This document shows, in pieces, positions 23,994 through 31,348 of a stretch of DNA of 64,000 bases (positions within the stretch are counted from its first letter, which is position 1; every line of letters starts with the position of its first letter). Below the pieces are notes generated by a model that ran no database searches, had not been told where the DNA came from, and saw nothing but the letters and a program-made list of their open reading frames with translations. Location: positions 24,780 through 88,779 of the forward strand of contig LNET01000105.1 in NCBI GenBank assembly GCA_001464055.1, in the 5' to 3' direction. A program made the translations under genes and the position numbers. This DNA is from Burkholderiales bacterium Ga0077543 (GTDB taxonomy: Bacteria; Pseudomonadota; Gammaproteobacteria; Burkholderiales; Burkholderiaceae_C).

Positions 23994-25475
23994 TCAGACC
24001 GCGGCTTCGCGGCCCCAGGGCAGCATCAGGGTGAGCAGCAACAACTTGTCGAACTCGGGCTCGAAGCGGTCGATCACCTCTTGCGGCTCGGGGCACAGTG
24101 CCTCGTCGGTGATCAGGCCGAACTGCACACCGCCGCCATAGGACAGGATCGACACACCCACGCCGATATCGCCCGAGGCCGGCACCCAGAACATGGTCTG
24201 GCGCAGCGTGGCGCCGCAGAACTTCAGGTGCTGGGCCGGGCCAGGCACGTTGGTCATCACCGCAGTGGCCTTCTTCGCGAACATGCCCAGCACCATGTCC
24301 TGCACCGGCTTGATGAACAGGCCGCTCATCGCCAGCACCGCAAACGCCAGCAGCGGCTGGTAGCTGCCCTTCAGTTCGTCCATGCGCCGGTGCACGGCAT
24401 AGACACGTTCGACCGGGTTGTCCACACCGATGGGCAGCACCAGCGGCGCCAGGCCGAAGCGGTTGCCCAGCTTCCAGGCCTGGTCCAGTGGGCGCAGGTT
24501 CACCGGCACCATGGCGCGGATCTCCTTGGCTCGCGGGTCCTGGCCACGGCCGCGCAGGTATTCGCCGAAAGCCCCGGCGGCGCAGGACAGCAGGACGTCG
24601 TTGACCGAGCAGCCCAGGCCGCGGCCGATGGCCTTCACCTCGTCCAGCGGCAGCGGCTCGCTCCAGGCCACGACCTTGCGGCCGCTGGGCCGGCCTTTCA
24701 GCAAGGTGGGCGAGTCGTCGGCCATCAGCGCCAGCGCACCCACGTCGGCCAGCACCTGCACGCCGCTCCTGGCCATGTCGACGCTGCCCAGCAGGTTCTG
24801 CTGCGGGTGCGCCAGCATCTCCAGCGACTTGGCCACGCCGCCGCCATACATGGCCACGGCCTTCACGGCGATGTCGGTCAGGGGCTTGAGCACGGCGTCG
24901 GCCAGCCAGTCGCCTTCGTTGGTGCGGTCGTCGCCTGTGGCATCGGCTTCGGGCCGGCTGCGGCGGCGGCGTTTCGGAGGGTCGCTGCCGCCGTCGGTGA
25001 TCGACAGCATCACCGAGATGAGCGCGATGCCGTCGCCGATGCAATGGTGCACCCGCGCCACGAGAGCACTGCCACCTTCATAGTGTTCGATGAAGTGGAA
25101 CTGCCACAGCGGGCGCTGCGGATCCAGGGGCCGGGTGGCCAGTTCACCGCACAGGCGCTGCAGCGCGTGGCGTTCGGTTTCACCGCGACCTGGAACCAGC
25201 GATTCGGCAAGGACATGCCTGTCGATCTGGAAGTCGTCGTCGTGCACCCAGTTCGCGCCCATGGCATCGGCCACGGCCTTCTGGCGAAAGCGGTCGTACT
25301 GCAGCAGCTTGGACTCGATGCGGTCCTTCAGCGCCTGCAGCGTGATGGCCGGTGTCAGCAGCCAGACGCCGACGATCATCATCAGGTTGACGTCGTTGTC
25401 CATGCGCAGCCAGGCGGTGTCCACCCGCGACATGCGTTCGGCCGCGGGCTGGGCCGGGTTTTCGCCTTGCGGCAT
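23994..25475 (-). CDS. Wax ester synthase / diacylglycerol acyltransferase (WS/DGAT)
   Basis: Esterifies fatty alcohols or diacylglycerol with acyl-CoA. The 493-residue protein begins with the usual MSRVDTAWLRMD segment and has the catalytic HHxxxDG motif at His143-His144-Asp148-Gly149 (RVHHCIGDGIAL). The PLWQF and NVPGPAQ motifs of the family and a C-terminal DUF1298 domain ending in FEPEFDKLLLL are also present. AAGGA precedes the ATG. An acyl-CoA-binding protein gene is divergent from it, and a fatty acyl-CoA reductase lies at 49.7 kb, so the window holds the core of a wax-ester route. Confidence 0.93.
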   Translation of the reverse strand: MPQGENPAQPAAERMSRVDTAWLRMDNDVNLMMIVGVWLLTPAITLQALKDRIESKLLQYDRFRQKAVADAMGANWVHDDDFQIDRHVLAESLVPGRGETERHALQRLCGELATRPLDPQRPLWQFHFIEHYEGGSALVARVHHCIGDGIALISVMLSITDGGSDPPKRRRRSRPEADATGDDRTNEGDWLADAVLKPLTDIAVKAVAMYGGGVAKSLEMLAHPQQNLLGSVDMARSGVQVLADVGALALMADDSPTLLKGRPSGRKVVAWSEPLPLDEVKAIGRGLGCSVNDVLLSCAAGAFGEYLRGRGQDPRAKEIRAMVPVNLRPLDQAWKLGNRFGLAPLVLPIGVDNPVERVYAVHRRMDELKGSYQPLLAFAVLAMSGLFIKPVQDMVLGMFAKKATAVMTNVPGPAQHLKFCGATLRQTMFWVPASGDIGVGVSILSYGGGVQFGLITDEALCPEPQEVIDRFEPEFDKLLLLTLMLPWGREAAV

Positions 25476-25592
25476 CGGGTTTTCCTTGGGGGCTGCGGTG
25501 GCGGAGGCTGCGCACGATGCTGGGTAACATCCCGGGCGTCAAGTTCAGACTAACACCCAAGCCCCGCACACCCGCCTTCAAGGAACGCCGCC

Positions 25593-25847
25593 ATGTCCAA
25601 GCTGAAAGCCCAGTTCGAAGCCGCCGTTGCCGCCAGCAAGAGCCTGCCCGAGAAGCCGGACAACGCCACGTTGCTGCAGATCTATGCGCTGTACAAGCAG
25701 GCCACCGCTGGCGATGTCGAAGGCAAGCGGCCGGGCTTCACCGACATGGTGGGCCGCGCCAAGTACGACGCCTGGGCCGGCGTGAAGGGCAAGGGCACCG
25801 ACGATGCCATGCAGGAATACATCGACCTGATCGAATCCCTGAAGTAG
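25593..25847 (+). CDS. Acyl-CoA-binding protein
   Basis: 84 residues, the full length of a single ACBP domain. The four-helix signature is clear: LLQIYALYKQATAGDV, then RPGFTDMVGRAKYDAW and KGKGTDDAMQEYIDLI. ACBPs sequester long-chain acyl-CoA in the cytoplasm and deliver it to acyltransferases. It is divergent from the WS/DGAT gene, with 117 bp between starts. Confidence 0.95.
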   Translation: MSKLKAQFEAAVAASKSLPEKPDNATLLQIYALYKQATAGDVEGKRPGFTDMVGRAKYDAWAGVKGKGTDDAMQEYIDLIESLK

Positions 25848-25869
25848 CCTGGACTGGCGGCGAACAGCA

Positions 25870-26460
25870 TTACTTCGCCGCCAGCGCCTTCTCCACGGCC
25901 GCTACCAGAGTCGGGCTGAGCGGGTCGACATTGCTGCCGTAACTGGCCAGCGGCTTGCCGCTGCGGTCGACCAGGTACTTGTGGAAGTTCCAGCGCGGCG
26001 CCTGTCCGGTAGCCTGGGCCAGTTGCTGGTAGAGCGGGTTGGCGCTGTTGCCCTTCACGCTGGTGCGGCTGAACATCGGGAACTTCACGCCATAGGTGTT
26101 GAAGCAAAGGTCGGCGATCTTCTTGCTGTCGGTCGACTCCTGGTTGAAGTCGTTCGTTGGGAAGCCCAGGATCACCAGCCCCTTGTCGGCGTAGCGGGCG
26201 TTCAGTTTTTCCAGGCCTTCGTACTGGGGCGTGAAGCCGCAGAAACTGGCGGTGTTGACGACCAGCAGTACCTTGCCGGCGTACTGGCACAACGCCTGCG
26301 GCTTCTCGTCTTGCAGGCGCGGGAAGCTGTGCTGCAGCAGCGCCGGGCAGGCAGCGGCGGGGGCAGTGGCGGCGGGCTTCTGGGCCTGGACGGCCAGGGG
26401 CGCCAGCCCGGCCGCCACCAGCGCGGCACAGGCCAGCAAGGTCGAAACAGCAAGGCGCAT
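25870..26460 (-). CDS. Exported glutathione peroxidase family protein
   Basis: 196 residues with a signal peptide (VSTLLACAALVAAGLAPLAVQA) followed by a GPx fold. The peroxidatic Cys74 is in VVNTASFCGFTPQYEGLE, then GFPTNDFNQE (the usual FPCNQF has its Cys replaced by Thr), and WNFHKYLVDRSG carries the conserved Trp and Asn. The export signal points to a periplasmic peroxidase, probably thioredoxin-like dependent. It is 3 bp downstream of the HAD gene, so it may belong to the Calvin-cycle transcript. Confidence 0.88.
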   Translation of the reverse strand: MRLAVSTLLACAALVAAGLAPLAVQAQKPAATAPAAACPALLQHSFPRLQDEKPQALCQYAGKVLLVVNTASFCGFTPQYEGLEKLNARYADKGLVILGFPTNDFNQESTDSKKIADLCFNTYGVKFPMFSRTSVKGNSANPLYQQLAQATGQAPRWNFHKYLVDRSGKPLASYGSNVDPLSPTLVAAVEKALAAK

Positions 26461-26463
26461 GGT

Positions 26464-27207
26464 TCAAGCTCCAGACATCGGGTTCCAGGAAATACTGCCA
26501 GAGCCTGACTGAAGAAGCCGAGCCAGGGTCATTGCCGGCGCCTCGTCGAGGTCGCCGCGCACCCAGGCGGCGCCTTCGAAGACCGCATCGACGAAGAACT
26601 CGCTGCGCGTCACGCCACAGGCGACGCCCGCGGCCCGTGCGGCCTGCAGGCCGTTCGGCGAGTCTTCCAGGGCAAACGCGTCGGCGGCCGGCACGCCCAG
26701 CCGTTGCAGCGCGATGCGGTAGGCCAGCGGGTCTGGCTTCTTCACCGCCGCGTCCTCGGCACCGACCACCACCGGAAAGATGTCCCTCCAGTGCTCGCCC
26801 CAGAGGCTGGCAAACAAGGCGGCGACATTGCCGCGGCTGGTGGTGGTGGCCACCGCCATCTTCACGCCCGCGGCCTGGCATTCGGCCACCAGGCGTTTCA
26901 CGCCCGGTCGCGCAGGAAGCCCGCTGCGGGCCACGATGTCGGTGTAGAAGCGGTTCTTGCGGCCATGCACCTCGAGCATCAGGGCCTGGCGTTCTGCGCC
27001 TGCGGGTGGCGCATCGGGCCGACGCGCCATGTCGTGCAGCAGCCGCTCCTGGCCACCCGCCACATGCAGCAGTTCTGCATACAGCGCGAGGTCCCAGCGC
27101 CAGGCCAGGCCCAGCGCCTCGAAGGCCAGATTGAAGGCGATGCGGTGGCCGTCGCGTTCGGTCTCGGCAATCGTGCCGTCGACATCCCAGATGAGCGCCT
27201 TCAGCAT
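26464..27207 (-). CDS. cbbY: HAD-superfamily hydrolase, CbbY-like
   Basis: A 247-residue HAD phosphatase. Motif I is IWDVDGTIAETE (Asp8 and Asp10), motif II is ATTTS, and motif III/IV are VKKPDPLAY and ALEDSPNGLQAA. The insert after motif I (RDGHRIAFNLAFEALGL) matches the CbbY subgroup. CbbY dephosphorylates xylulose-1,5-bisphosphate, a RuBisCO inhibitor, and lies in Calvin-cycle operons, which agrees with prk and fbp just upstream (7-bp gap to prk). ATG 27207 is chosen over an upstream in-frame codon within prk. Confidence 0.88.
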   Translation of the reverse strand: MLKALIWDVDGTIAETERDGHRIAFNLAFEALGLAWRWDLALYAELLHVAGGQERLLHDMARRPDAPPAGAERQALMLEVHGRKNRFYTDIVARSGLPARPGVKRLVAECQAAGVKMAVATTTSRGNVAALFASLWGEHWRDIFPVVVGAEDAAVKKPDPLAYRIALQRLGVPAADAFALEDSPNGLQAARAAGVACGVTRSEFFVDAVFEGAAWVRGDLDEAPAMTLARLLQSGSGSISWNPMSGA

Positions 27208-27214
27208 GGGCGGC

Positions 27215-28099
27215 TCAGATCGCACCCAGGGCACGCTGGCGGCGTTCCATCATGCGCCATATGAAGGGCGTGAAGATCAGTTGCATGGCCAGTTCCATCT
27301 TGCCACCGGGCACCACCACGGTGTTGGCACGGCTCATGAAGCTGTCGTGGATCATGCTCAGCAGGTAAGGGAAGTCGATGCCCTTCGGGTTGGCGAAGCG
27401 TATGACGCACAGGCTCTCGTCGGGCTGCGGAATGTCGCGGGCAATGAACGGGTTGCTGGTGTCGACGATGGGCACCCGCTGGAAATTCACGTGGGTGTGC
27501 GCGAACTGCGGCACGATGTAGTGCACATAGTCGGGCATGCGGCGCAGGATGGTGTCGGTGACGGCTTCGGCCGAATAGCCGCGCACGTGCTTGTCGCGCC
27601 AGAGCTTCTGGATCCATTCCAGATTGATCACCGGTACCACCCCGATCAGCAGGTCGGGGTAGCGCGCGATGTTGACGTCTGGCGTGACCACGGCGCCATG
27701 CAGGCCTTCGTAGAACAGCAGGTCGGTGTCGGTGGGCAGGTCTTCCCAGGGTGTGAAGGTGCCGGGCTCCTGGCCATGAGGCTTGGCTTCGGCCGGGTCG
27801 TGCAGATACTTGCGGCTGCGTCCCGTGCCACTTTCGCCGTAGTCGCGGAACAACGCCTCGAGTTCCGGAAACAGGTTGTTCTCGGGTCCGAAGTGGCTGA
27901 AGTTCTTGTTGCCGGCCTTTTCGGCCTCGGCCTGGCGGGCGCGCATCTCCAGGCGGGTGTAGCGATGGAAGCTGTCGCCTTCGACCACCGCGGCCCGAAC
28001 TTTCTCGCGCCTGAAGATGTTCTCGAAGGTACTCGTCACGGAACTGGTGCCTGCACCGGAAGAACCGGTGATGGCGACGATGGGATGCAAGTGGCTCAT
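27215..28099 (-). CDS. prk: Phosphoribulokinase
   Basis: Makes ribulose-1,5-bisphosphate, the RuBisCO substrate, so it marks a Calvin cycle. At 294 residues this is the class I proteobacterial form. Visible are the P-loop GSSGAGTSSVT, VEGDSFHRY, the acidic DLLFYEGLHGAV block, and DYVHYIVPQFAHTHVNFQR. It lies between fbp (20-bp gap) and cbbY. No RuBisCO subunits are in the window, so the cbbLS genes must be elsewhere, or the enzyme serves another role. Confidence 0.96.
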   Translation of the reverse strand: MSHLHPIVAITGSSGAGTSSVTSTFENIFRREKVRAAVVEGDSFHRYTRLEMRARQAEAEKAGNKNFSHFGPENNLFPELEALFRDYGESGTGRSRKYLHDPAEAKPHGQEPGTFTPWEDLPTDTDLLFYEGLHGAVVTPDVNIARYPDLLIGVVPVINLEWIQKLWRDKHVRGYSAEAVTDTILRRMPDYVHYIVPQFAHTHVNFQRVPIVDTSNPFIARDIPQPDESLCVIRFANPKGIDFPYLLSMIHDSFMSRANTVVVPGGKMELAMQLIFTPFIWRMMERRQRALGAI

Positions 28100-28119
28100 G
28101 CTTGGGCGGCTCCGCGCGG

Positions 28120-29232
28120 TCAATCCCGGAACAGGCTGCGTTCGGCGAACAAGGGGTTGGCGACATCGCGGGTAGCGGTGTCGGCGTGATAACGCTCGAT
28201 TCTCTCGACCTCGTTGCGGCTGCCGAAAACCACGCCGACACGCTGCTGCAGTTCGCTGGGCTGCACGCCCAGCACGGGCTGGCGACCGGTGCTGGCGCGG
28301 CCACCGGCCTGTTCCATGATCAGCCCGATCGGGTTGGCTTCATACAACAGGCGCAGGCGGCCTGGCTTCCTGGGGTCCCGGGTGTCACGCGGGTACATGA
28401 AGACACCGCCGCGCAGCAGCACACGGTGGGCCTCGGCCACCATGCTGGCGATCCAGCGCATGTTGAAGTCCTTGCCACGCGGGCCGGTCTTGCCCGCCAG
28501 GCACTCGTCGACATAACGCTTCACCGGCGGCTCCCAGAAGCGCGAGTTGCTGCTGTTGATGGCGAATTCCTGGGTGTCGGGCGGTATCCGGATGTCAGGG
28601 TGGGTCAGCTTGAATTCGCCCAGGTTCGGGTCGAGCGTGAAACCCACGACGCCTGCGCCCACCGTCAGGATCAGCATCGTGGCCGGCCCGTACAGCGCAT
28701 ACCCTGCCGCGACCTGCCGCGTGCCCGGCTGCAGGAAGTCGGCCTCGGTGACGTCACGCCCGGGTGGTTCTTCTGCCTCGTTTGCATCCGAGGGAAGACG
28801 AAGGATGCTGAAGATGCTGCCCACCGAGACGTTCACGTCGATGGTGCTGCTGCCGTCCAGGGGGTCGAACACCAGCAGGTACTTGCCACGCGCGTAAGCA
28901 ACAGGTATCTGGTGGGGAGCATCCATTTCCTCGCTGGCCATGCCCGCGAGATTGCCGCTCCATTCCGTGGTGCGGATGAAGATCTCGTTGGCGACCAGAT
29001 CCATGGACTTTGACGCCCCGCCCTGCAGCTTGAGATCAAGCCCGGGGTCGGCGTCACTGGCCTGATCCGTGTTCGGGTCGCCCAGCGCACCAAAGGCGAC
29101 CGAGCGGCCAATGGCCTTGCAGGCCAGCGAGACATCCAGGATCAACGCATTGAGCTCGCCACTGGCACCCGGGAACCGGCGGCGCTGCTCGATCAGGTAC
29201 TGCGTCAGGGTACGACGGTTGGACAAAGACAT
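28120..29232 (-). CDS. fbp: Fructose-1,6-bisphosphatase class I
   Basis: Hydrolyses fructose-1,6-bisphosphate in the Calvin cycle and gluconeogenesis. The 370-residue protein has the metal site FDPLDGSSTIDVNVSVG and SNSRFWEPPVKRYVDE, with the substrate loop RYVGSMVAD-like RWIASMVAEAHR, and GGVFMYPRD. Its ATG lies 28 bp inside the 3' end of the upstream hypothetical gene. It heads the fbp-prk-cbbY series on the minus strand. Confidence 0.96.
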   Translation of the reverse strand: MSLSNRRTLTQYLIEQRRRFPGASGELNALILDVSLACKAIGRSVAFGALGDPNTDQASDADPGLDLKLQGGASKSMDLVANEIFIRTTEWSGNLAGMASEEMDAPHQIPVAYARGKYLLVFDPLDGSSTIDVNVSVGSIFSILRLPSDANEAEEPPGRDVTEADFLQPGTRQVAAGYALYGPATMLILTVGAGVVGFTLDPNLGEFKLTHPDIRIPPDTQEFAINSSNSRFWEPPVKRYVDECLAGKTGPRGKDFNMRWIASMVAEAHRVLLRGGVFMYPRDTRDPRKPGRLRLLYEANPIGLIMEQAGGRASTGRQPVLGVQPSELQQRVGVVFGSRNEVERIERYHADTATRDVANPLFAERSLFRD

Positions 29233-29615
29233 GGCGTGTTCGAGGCAAACGCGGGGAAAAGCAACAGGCGGACAAGGTCGAGCGCATTGCGCACGCTGCG
29301 GGCATGGGCGAAATGCGGCTGGCCCTTGCGCCGCTGCGGGTAGGTTTCGACGACCTCGCGCCTGCCCGGGCCGAAGCAGTAGTGCATGACAGCCACCATG
29401 CGGTTCTTGTCGCCGGCCAGTATCGCCACCAGGTCGTCTTCCAGTTCGTCGATGACCGACAGCACCTGGCTTTCGGCCAGCACCTGGTTGACGGTGCGGG
29501 CGTCGCTGTTGCCCACAGTGCCAACACGGACCCCAGCGGTCATGAGCGTGGCGTCGTCGTGGCCGGCCAGCGCCGCCACCTGTGCACCCGGCATGGAATA
29601 CAACGGTGTTGCCAT
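29205..29615 (-). CDS. Hypothetical protein, first gene of the fbp-prk operon
   Basis: A 136-residue protein that I do not recognise. It has no signal peptide, membrane segment or cofactor motif. The N-terminal half (LAGHDDATLMTAGVRVGTVG and VNQVLAESQVLSVIDELEDD) looks like an acidic alpha/beta region, and MVAVMHYCFGPGRREVVETY is followed by a basic segment. It overlaps fbp by 28 bp in another frame, which indicates translational linkage. A promoter-like region lies just upstream. A regulatory or accessory role in the Calvin-cycle operon is only inferred from position. Confidence 0.6.
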   Translation of the reverse strand: MATPLYSMPGAQVAALAGHDDATLMTAGVRVGTVGNSDARTVNQVLAESQVLSVIDELEDDLVAILAGDKNRMVAVMHYCFGPGRREVVETYPQRRKGQPHFAHARSVRNALDLVRLLLFPAFASNTPCLCPTVVP

Positions 29616-29696
29616 GGCTTGTCCCACTGTGTTGTTCGGCCTGTGCAGCGCTCTGCTTCGAACGCCATGACCGGAATGTAGTGCCTGGACAAGATC

Positions 29697-29725
29697 TTTA
29701 GACAACCGACCGAGCCAAGGCTCAA
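29697..29725 (-). promoter_or_regulatory. Candidate promoter of the hypothetical-fbp-prk-cbbY operon
   Basis: On the minus strand TTGAGC (29720-29725) and TCTAAA (29697-29702) are spaced by 17 bp. A perfect GAGCC-AA-GGCTC inverted repeat (29712-29723) overlaps the -35, and AAGATCTT (29691-29698) covers the -10. Calvin-cycle operons are normally controlled by the LysR-type regulator CbbR; no clear CbbR gene is adjacent. The 298-bp stretch 29616-29913 holds no other gene. Confidence 0.4.
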
Positions 29726-29802
29726 GTCACGAACCAGCCCCTGCACAGCACTTTTCGTCAGACTCGGGTTTTCACTGAGGCCACTGCCCGGTACAGCACG
29801 CC

Positions 29803-29830
29803 GTTGGGCCGACCCCCGCTCGAGGGGGCC
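29803..29830. repeat. GC-rich hairpin, possible remnant of an intergenic repeat
   Basis: CCCCC at 29813-29817 pairs with GGGGG at 29824-29828 around GCTCGA, flanked by GGGCC and CC. The arrangement resembles one half of the palindromic 84-bp unit at 63.2 kb. It lies between the divergently placed fbp-operon promoter and the end of the PHA granule gene, and might act as a terminator for neither. Assignment to the same element family is a guess. Confidence 0.3.
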
Positions 29831-29913
29831 ACACGCGGCGAGTCGTTCGCGGCCCAGCTCCTGGTGTTGATTGATCGCCCCCGCGCGGGCTTCGGACGGC
29901 GTGCCAGCCTGGG

Positions 29914-30270
29914 TCAGGACTTCCGCTGCGTCTTTTTGGCTGCAGCCGCCTTCTTCGCCGCCGGCGCCGCGGCGCGGCTGCTCTTGCTGAGCAGGGCGTC
30001 CAGGTTCTTCTCGATCTCGCTCTCGATCGTCTTGCTGAAAGCGCCGAGCAGGAAACCCAGCTTGGCGTTCAGGTCGAAGTGGTCGGCCGCCACCACCAGG
30101 GTACCGTTGACGCCGCTGCGCGTGAATTCGACGGTGTCGCTGAATTCGCCTTCGATCACGGTGCAGGCCATGTCGAACTTGGCCTCGACTTCCTCAGCCC
30201 ACTTCCAGGCGATCTTGCGGGCCTTGGTCAGGCCGAGTTCGTGGTCTCGGTGGATGTGGATGTCGGCCAT
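29914..30270 (-). CDS. Polyhydroxyalkanoic acid system protein (PHA_gran_rgn family)
   Basis: A 118-residue protein. MADIHIHRDHELGLTKARKI, KFDMACTVIEGEFSDTVEFT and the GALSKTIESEIEKNLD-like C-terminal helix fit the small family annotated as PHA granule regulatory or putative PHA system proteins. The last 25 residues are an Ala/Lys tail (AAAPAAKKAAAAKKTQRKS) of the kind that can bind DNA or polymer surface. The phasin and patatin pair at 47.6-49.6 kb supports PHA storage in this organism. It is 7 bp after the aminopeptidase gene. Confidence 0.8.
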   Translation of the reverse strand: MADIHIHRDHELGLTKARKIAWKWAEEVEAKFDMACTVIEGEFSDTVEFTRSGVNGTLVVAADHFDLNAKLGFLLGAFSKTIESEIEKNLDALLSKSSRAAAPAAKKAAAAKKTQRKS

Positions 30271-30277
30271 GCGGTGC

Positions 30278-31348
30278 TTACCTCGGTTTGAATGCCTGGA
30301 GTCTGCTGCGGCGCTCGGCCTTCGGCAAGTCGGACAACAGCTTGACCGCGGCGTAGAAGCGGTCGAAGTCGCGGCCCTGGGCTTCAAACAGCGCTTCGAA
30401 GGCTGGAACCAGTTCATCGTAGGCGGCCTGAACGGCAAACGCGGCGTTGTTGGCGCGGGCCACCCAGCCGTCATAGCCGCTGAAGCCAGCCCAGGGGCCG
30501 GCCTTCAGGGTTTCAACCTCGGCGCGGAAGTCGGCCATGGCCTGGGCCTTGGCCTGGCGCTTGTCGGCGTCGGGCTGCGGGCCGGCGTAGATGGCCGCCA
30601 GGCGCAGCCGCGTGCGCAGGGTCAGCGCCCGGAAAGCCTGGCGGCGGCGGTCGAGCGCGGCGTACTCGGCCCGCGCTGCCTCGCTGGCGTGCTGTTGCAG
30701 CCACATGGCACCGCCGATGCGCTCCACCGCCACGGCGAAGGACTCGTTGAACATCGTGTCGTCGTCGGCATAGGCCACCTGGTGGCTGAGTTCATGGAAC
30801 AGCAGCCGCGCCAGTTCGCCTTCGGGCCAGAAGATGAAGGTGTTCAGCAAGGGGTCTCCGCCCAGCCAGTCGGTCCGGCCCAGCGTGCTGTAGGCCGGCA
30901 CGCCGTAGACGCTGGTCTCCCAGCCCTGGCCGCGCAGTTCGGCGGCCAGCGTCTCGGCTGGTTCACGGCTGAAGTAGCCGCGGTAGCCCACGCAACCCAC
31001 CACCGGAAAGCACCAGGTCTTCAGTTCCAGGGACAACTCGCCAGCGGCCACGACGTTGTAGACGACCGACGGCCGCTTCAGGTCGGCGTAGCCGCGGTAG
31101 CTGCGGTTGTCGGGCAGTTTGAGGTCACTCACCGCGAAGTCGCGCATGCGCTGGCTGAGCAGCAGGCGATCGCGCAGCGGCGCCGCGGTGGCGGGGTCGG
31201 CCACCAGCTCGGCCACGGGACGGGCGGCGTTCACCAGGTGCAGGTGGCCGCCAGCGGCCTGGGCGTAGTAGCCCACGCTGCTGCAGCCGCTGGACAGGAC
31301 CAACGCCACCGCAGCCGCCACGAACGCGGCACCCAGCCACCAGCGCAT
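30278..31348 (-). CDS. Predicted lipoprotein metallo-aminopeptidase (COG4324)
   Basis: 356 residues with a lipoprotein signal (VALVLSSGCSS; lipidated Cys22) and the zinc-protease-like motif FHELSHQVAY (HExxH) plus a downstream NESFAVAVE Glu, as in gluzincins. Conserved blocks LKLPDNRSYRGYADL and YRGYFS match the family known as predicted aminopeptidases. It probably works in the periplasm attached to a membrane; the substrate is unknown. Its ATG overlaps the stop of the oxidoreductase gene. Confidence 0.85.
   Translation of the reverse strand: MRWWLGAAFVAAAVALVLSSGCSSVGYYAQAAGGHLHLVNAARPVAELVADPATAAPLRDRLLLSQRMRDFAVSDLKLPDNRSYRGYADLKRPSVVYNVVAAGELSLELKTWCFPVVGCVGYRGYFSREPAETLAAELRGQGWETSVYGVPAYSTLGRTDWLGGDPLLNTFIFWPEGELARLLFHELSHQVAYADDDTMFNESFAVAVERIGGAMWLQQHASEAARAEYAALDRRRQAFRALTLRTRLRLAAIYAGPQPDADKRQAKAQAMADFRAEVETLKAGPWAGFSGYDGWVARANNAAFAVQAAYDELVPAFEALFEAQGRDFDRFYAAVKLLSDLPKAERRSRLQAFKPR

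Noticed and set aside
26131..26170. Thr in place of Cys in the FPCNQF-like motif as a sign of an inactive glutathione peroxidase
   Set aside because: The peroxidatic Cys74 and the Trp and Asn of the active site are present, and the second Cys varies in this family.
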